Assembly (NCBI GenBank): GCA_007128245.1
Contig: SKXU01000076.1
Span: forward strand, 1-7,254
DNA from: Candidatus Woesearchaeota archaeon
Lineage (GTDB): Archaea > Nanobdellota > Nanobdellia > Woesearchaeales > SKIA01
Length of the DNA stretch: 7,254 bases
Reading direction: 5' to 3'
Both the position numbers and the translations under genes were made by a program. Below are positions 6,305 through 7,254 of this stretch, piece by piece; positions within the stretch are counted from its first letter, which is position 1; every line of letters begins with the position of its first letter. The notes below the pieces were generated by a model. The model searched no databases and was not told the origin of the DNA. It worked only from the letters and a program-made list of their open reading frames with translations.

Positions 6305-6823
6305 ATGGCTGGTAAGCGAAAAGATGGGTATGTCGTGTATAAGTCGCACGCAATCAATGCGCTCTTGCCGCAGTTTCTGCGCCACTTGTTTTGGAATCTT
6401 ATCATTTTTGCAATACTGTTTGCGGTGTACTCGCTTGTTGACGTCATATTCACTCTTGATTGGTGGACTCCGGTGCTCTTGTGGGGGATGCTGCTTGTCG
6501 TAGCGTTTTCCATCCTCAAAATCTCTCGGGACGTTCTTCGCGTTGCATTCACTGAGTTTCGCTTCTACCCGCAGTATGTTGAGCACAGATACAAGTTCCT
6601 GACAGAAAAAGTGCACAGTGTGCGCTACACCAACATCACGGACATCAAAGTCGAGCGCTCCGTCTGGGACAGGATCTGTGGTGTGGGCGACTTGGTCTTT
6701 CACACCGCAAATGAGACGTACGGTGATTCTTCAATAAATGCGCTTGTACTCAAAGATATTAAGCACCCGCATAAGCTCCGAGATGAGCTTGACAGGCGCA
6801 TTCACCCAGAGGTAAAATTATGA
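6305..6823 (+). CDS. Membrane protein with bacterial PH-like domain (DUF304/bPH2 type), copy A
   Basis: A 172-residue protein with a short basic N-terminus, two hydrophobic helices (about 28-50 and 55-73) forming a hairpin, and a C-terminal domain resembling the bPH2/DUF304 fold of YdbS/YdbT-like proteins. The signature is YTNITDIKVERSVWDRICGVGDLVFHTA (108-135, split here into its key parts: I-x-D-I-K-V, then W-D-R-I-C-G-V-G-D-L). It is followed by LKDIKHPHKLRDEL (149-162), which matches the usual 'l-x-x-I-x-x-P' end of the fold. The family's biochemical role is poorly known; membrane-surface or stress-related functions have been proposed. The start at ATG 6305 is chosen over GTG 6287 because of the TATA-like element 24 nt upstream. 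The stop overlaps the next gene as ATGA, and the neighbour encodes a protein of the same layout, so the two may form a hetero-oligomer. Confidence 0.8.
   Translation: MAGKRKDGYVVYKSHAINALLPQFLRHLFWNLIIFAILFAVYSLVDVIFTLDWWTPVLLWGMLLVVAFSILKISRDVLRVAFTEFRFYPQYVEHRYKFLTEKVHSVRYTNITDIKVERSVWDRICGVGDLVFHTANETYGDSSINALVLKDIKHPHKLRDELDRRIHPEVKL
6809..6813 (+). promoter_or_regulatory. Ribosome binding site of PH-domain copy B
   Basis: GAGGT lies 6 nt before the ATG at 6820, inside the end of copy A. It supports this start and coupled translation. It is the best-placed ribosome site in the window and, in keeping with the pattern here, belongs to an internal operon gene. Confidence 0.6.
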
Positions 6824-7254
6824 CTCAACCGTTATTTGAGGTGCGCCCCAAAATGCGTTTATACGTACTTGCGTCTTTTGTTGATGTCGTATTAGCGCTC
6901 GTGATCGCTGCAGGAATCCTTTTTGGTTCGTATATGACTCTGGATTTTATTGAGTCTCCACCTTCTTATATCGCTGCACTCCTCTTATTTGCCTTCGTCA
7001 TGCTTGGAGTTCATGTCTGGAACTCGGTGCGTCAAGCACGTAAGATTCGTATTTCTTTTTTTGCAGACAGTCTGTCCTACGTGTATCTTGATAGTAGTGG
7101 AAGACATAAGATCCTTACCACTGGTTCTCTTACGTACGATGATATTGAGTCCGTTGATGTCTCTCGCAGTCCCAGTGACTGGCTTTTTGGGACGGGGTCT
7201 ATTATGGTGAAGACTGCTGACTCTCGAAATGCTTTGTTCTTTCGTTGGAAAACC
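6820..7254 (+). CDS. Membrane protein with bacterial PH-like domain, copy B, C-terminus beyond the window
   Basis: The first 145 codons are present; the gene is open to the right edge. The layout repeats copy A: two hydrophobic helices (about 14-38 and 48-69), then a basic stretch RQARKIR (71-77), and then the PH-like domain. Its core signature is LTYDDIESVDVSRSPSDW (104-121) followed by LFGTGSIMVKTA (122-133), closer to the bPH2 consensus (I-x-x-V, then F-G-T-G-x-I) than copy A. The start overlaps the copy A stop (ATGA) behind a GAGGT site. The pair looks like an old tandem duplication, since only fold and layout are shared and residue identity is low. The substrate or partner is unknown, and family placement rests on pattern recognition. 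Confidence 0.8.
   Translation, partial: MTQPLFEVRPKMRLYVLASFVDVVLALVIAAGILFGSYMTLDFIESPPSYIAALLLFAFVMLGVHVWNSVRQARKIRISFFADSLSYVYLDSSGRHKILTTGSLTYDDIESVDVSRSPSDWLFGTGSIMVKTADSRNALFFRWKT

Noticed and set aside
6260..6703. Minus-strand frame of 147 residues opposite PH-domain copy A
   Set aside because: It covers the predicted promoters of nucS and the PH pair, and its sequence shows no domain; the plus frame has membrane helices and a PH signature.
6950..7210. Plus-strand frame of 86 residues inside PH-domain copy B
   Set aside because: It is out of frame with the ATG at 6820 that has a good ribosome site and continues a PH-domain protein to the window edge.
1..7254. CRISPR array, insertion sequence, tRNA or defence system
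   Set aside because: No regularly spaced repeats, transposase motifs, terminal inverted repeats or cloverleaf-like segments were seen; NucS alone is a repair enzyme and no defence partners flank it.

Overview
The window is archaeal chromosomal DNA. The evidence is an archaeal transcription factor B with a zinc ribbon and B-reader, an archaeal-type alanyl-tRNA synthetase with an N-terminal four-cysteine zinc motif, a NucS/EndoMS mismatch endonuclease, and TATA-like elements placed about 25 nt from start codons, as expected for leaderless archaeal mRNAs. The AlaRS start (MRSDKEIKKEF) and its shortened C-terminus recall DPANN lineages of the Woesearchaeota/Pacearchaeota kind. That placement is from memory of the family and is tentative.

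Layout, left to right. (1) Positions 1-428, minus: the N-terminal 142 codons of TFB, running off the left edge. (2) 429-536: a TFB promoter region with a canonical TATA box and a 12-bp palindrome. (3) 537-1715, minus: an MFS transporter. (4) 1716-1768: a 53-bp divergent gap whose central AT-rich element could serve both flanking genes. (5) 1769-4300, plus: alaS, complete but short at its C-terminus. (6) 4297-4629, plus: a 110-residue single-TM protein of unknown function, overlapping alaS by 4 nt. (7) 4635-5489, minus: an EamA/DMT-family transporter, convergent with the preceding gene across 5 bp. (8) 5490-6227, minus: nucS, whose stop codon directly abuts the EamA start. (9) 6228-6304: a divergent promoter region. 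(10) 6305-6823 and 6820-7254, plus: two tandem bacterial-PH-type (DUF304/bPH2-like) membrane proteins overlapping by 4 nt. The second runs off the right edge.

The genome is compact. There is no gene-free stretch over about 110 bp, neighbours overlap or abut three times, and most transcripts look leaderless with ribosome binding sites only at internal operon positions. The genes do not form one obvious pathway: transcription, translation, DNA mismatch repair, transport and envelope functions lie side by side. I see no mobile element, CRISPR array, RNA gene or convincing new defence-like system. The points most worth checking are the truncated AlaRS with its overlapping unknown membrane protein, the shared central promoter, the palindrome in the tfb promoter, the nucS-EamA coupling and the tandem PH-domain pair.
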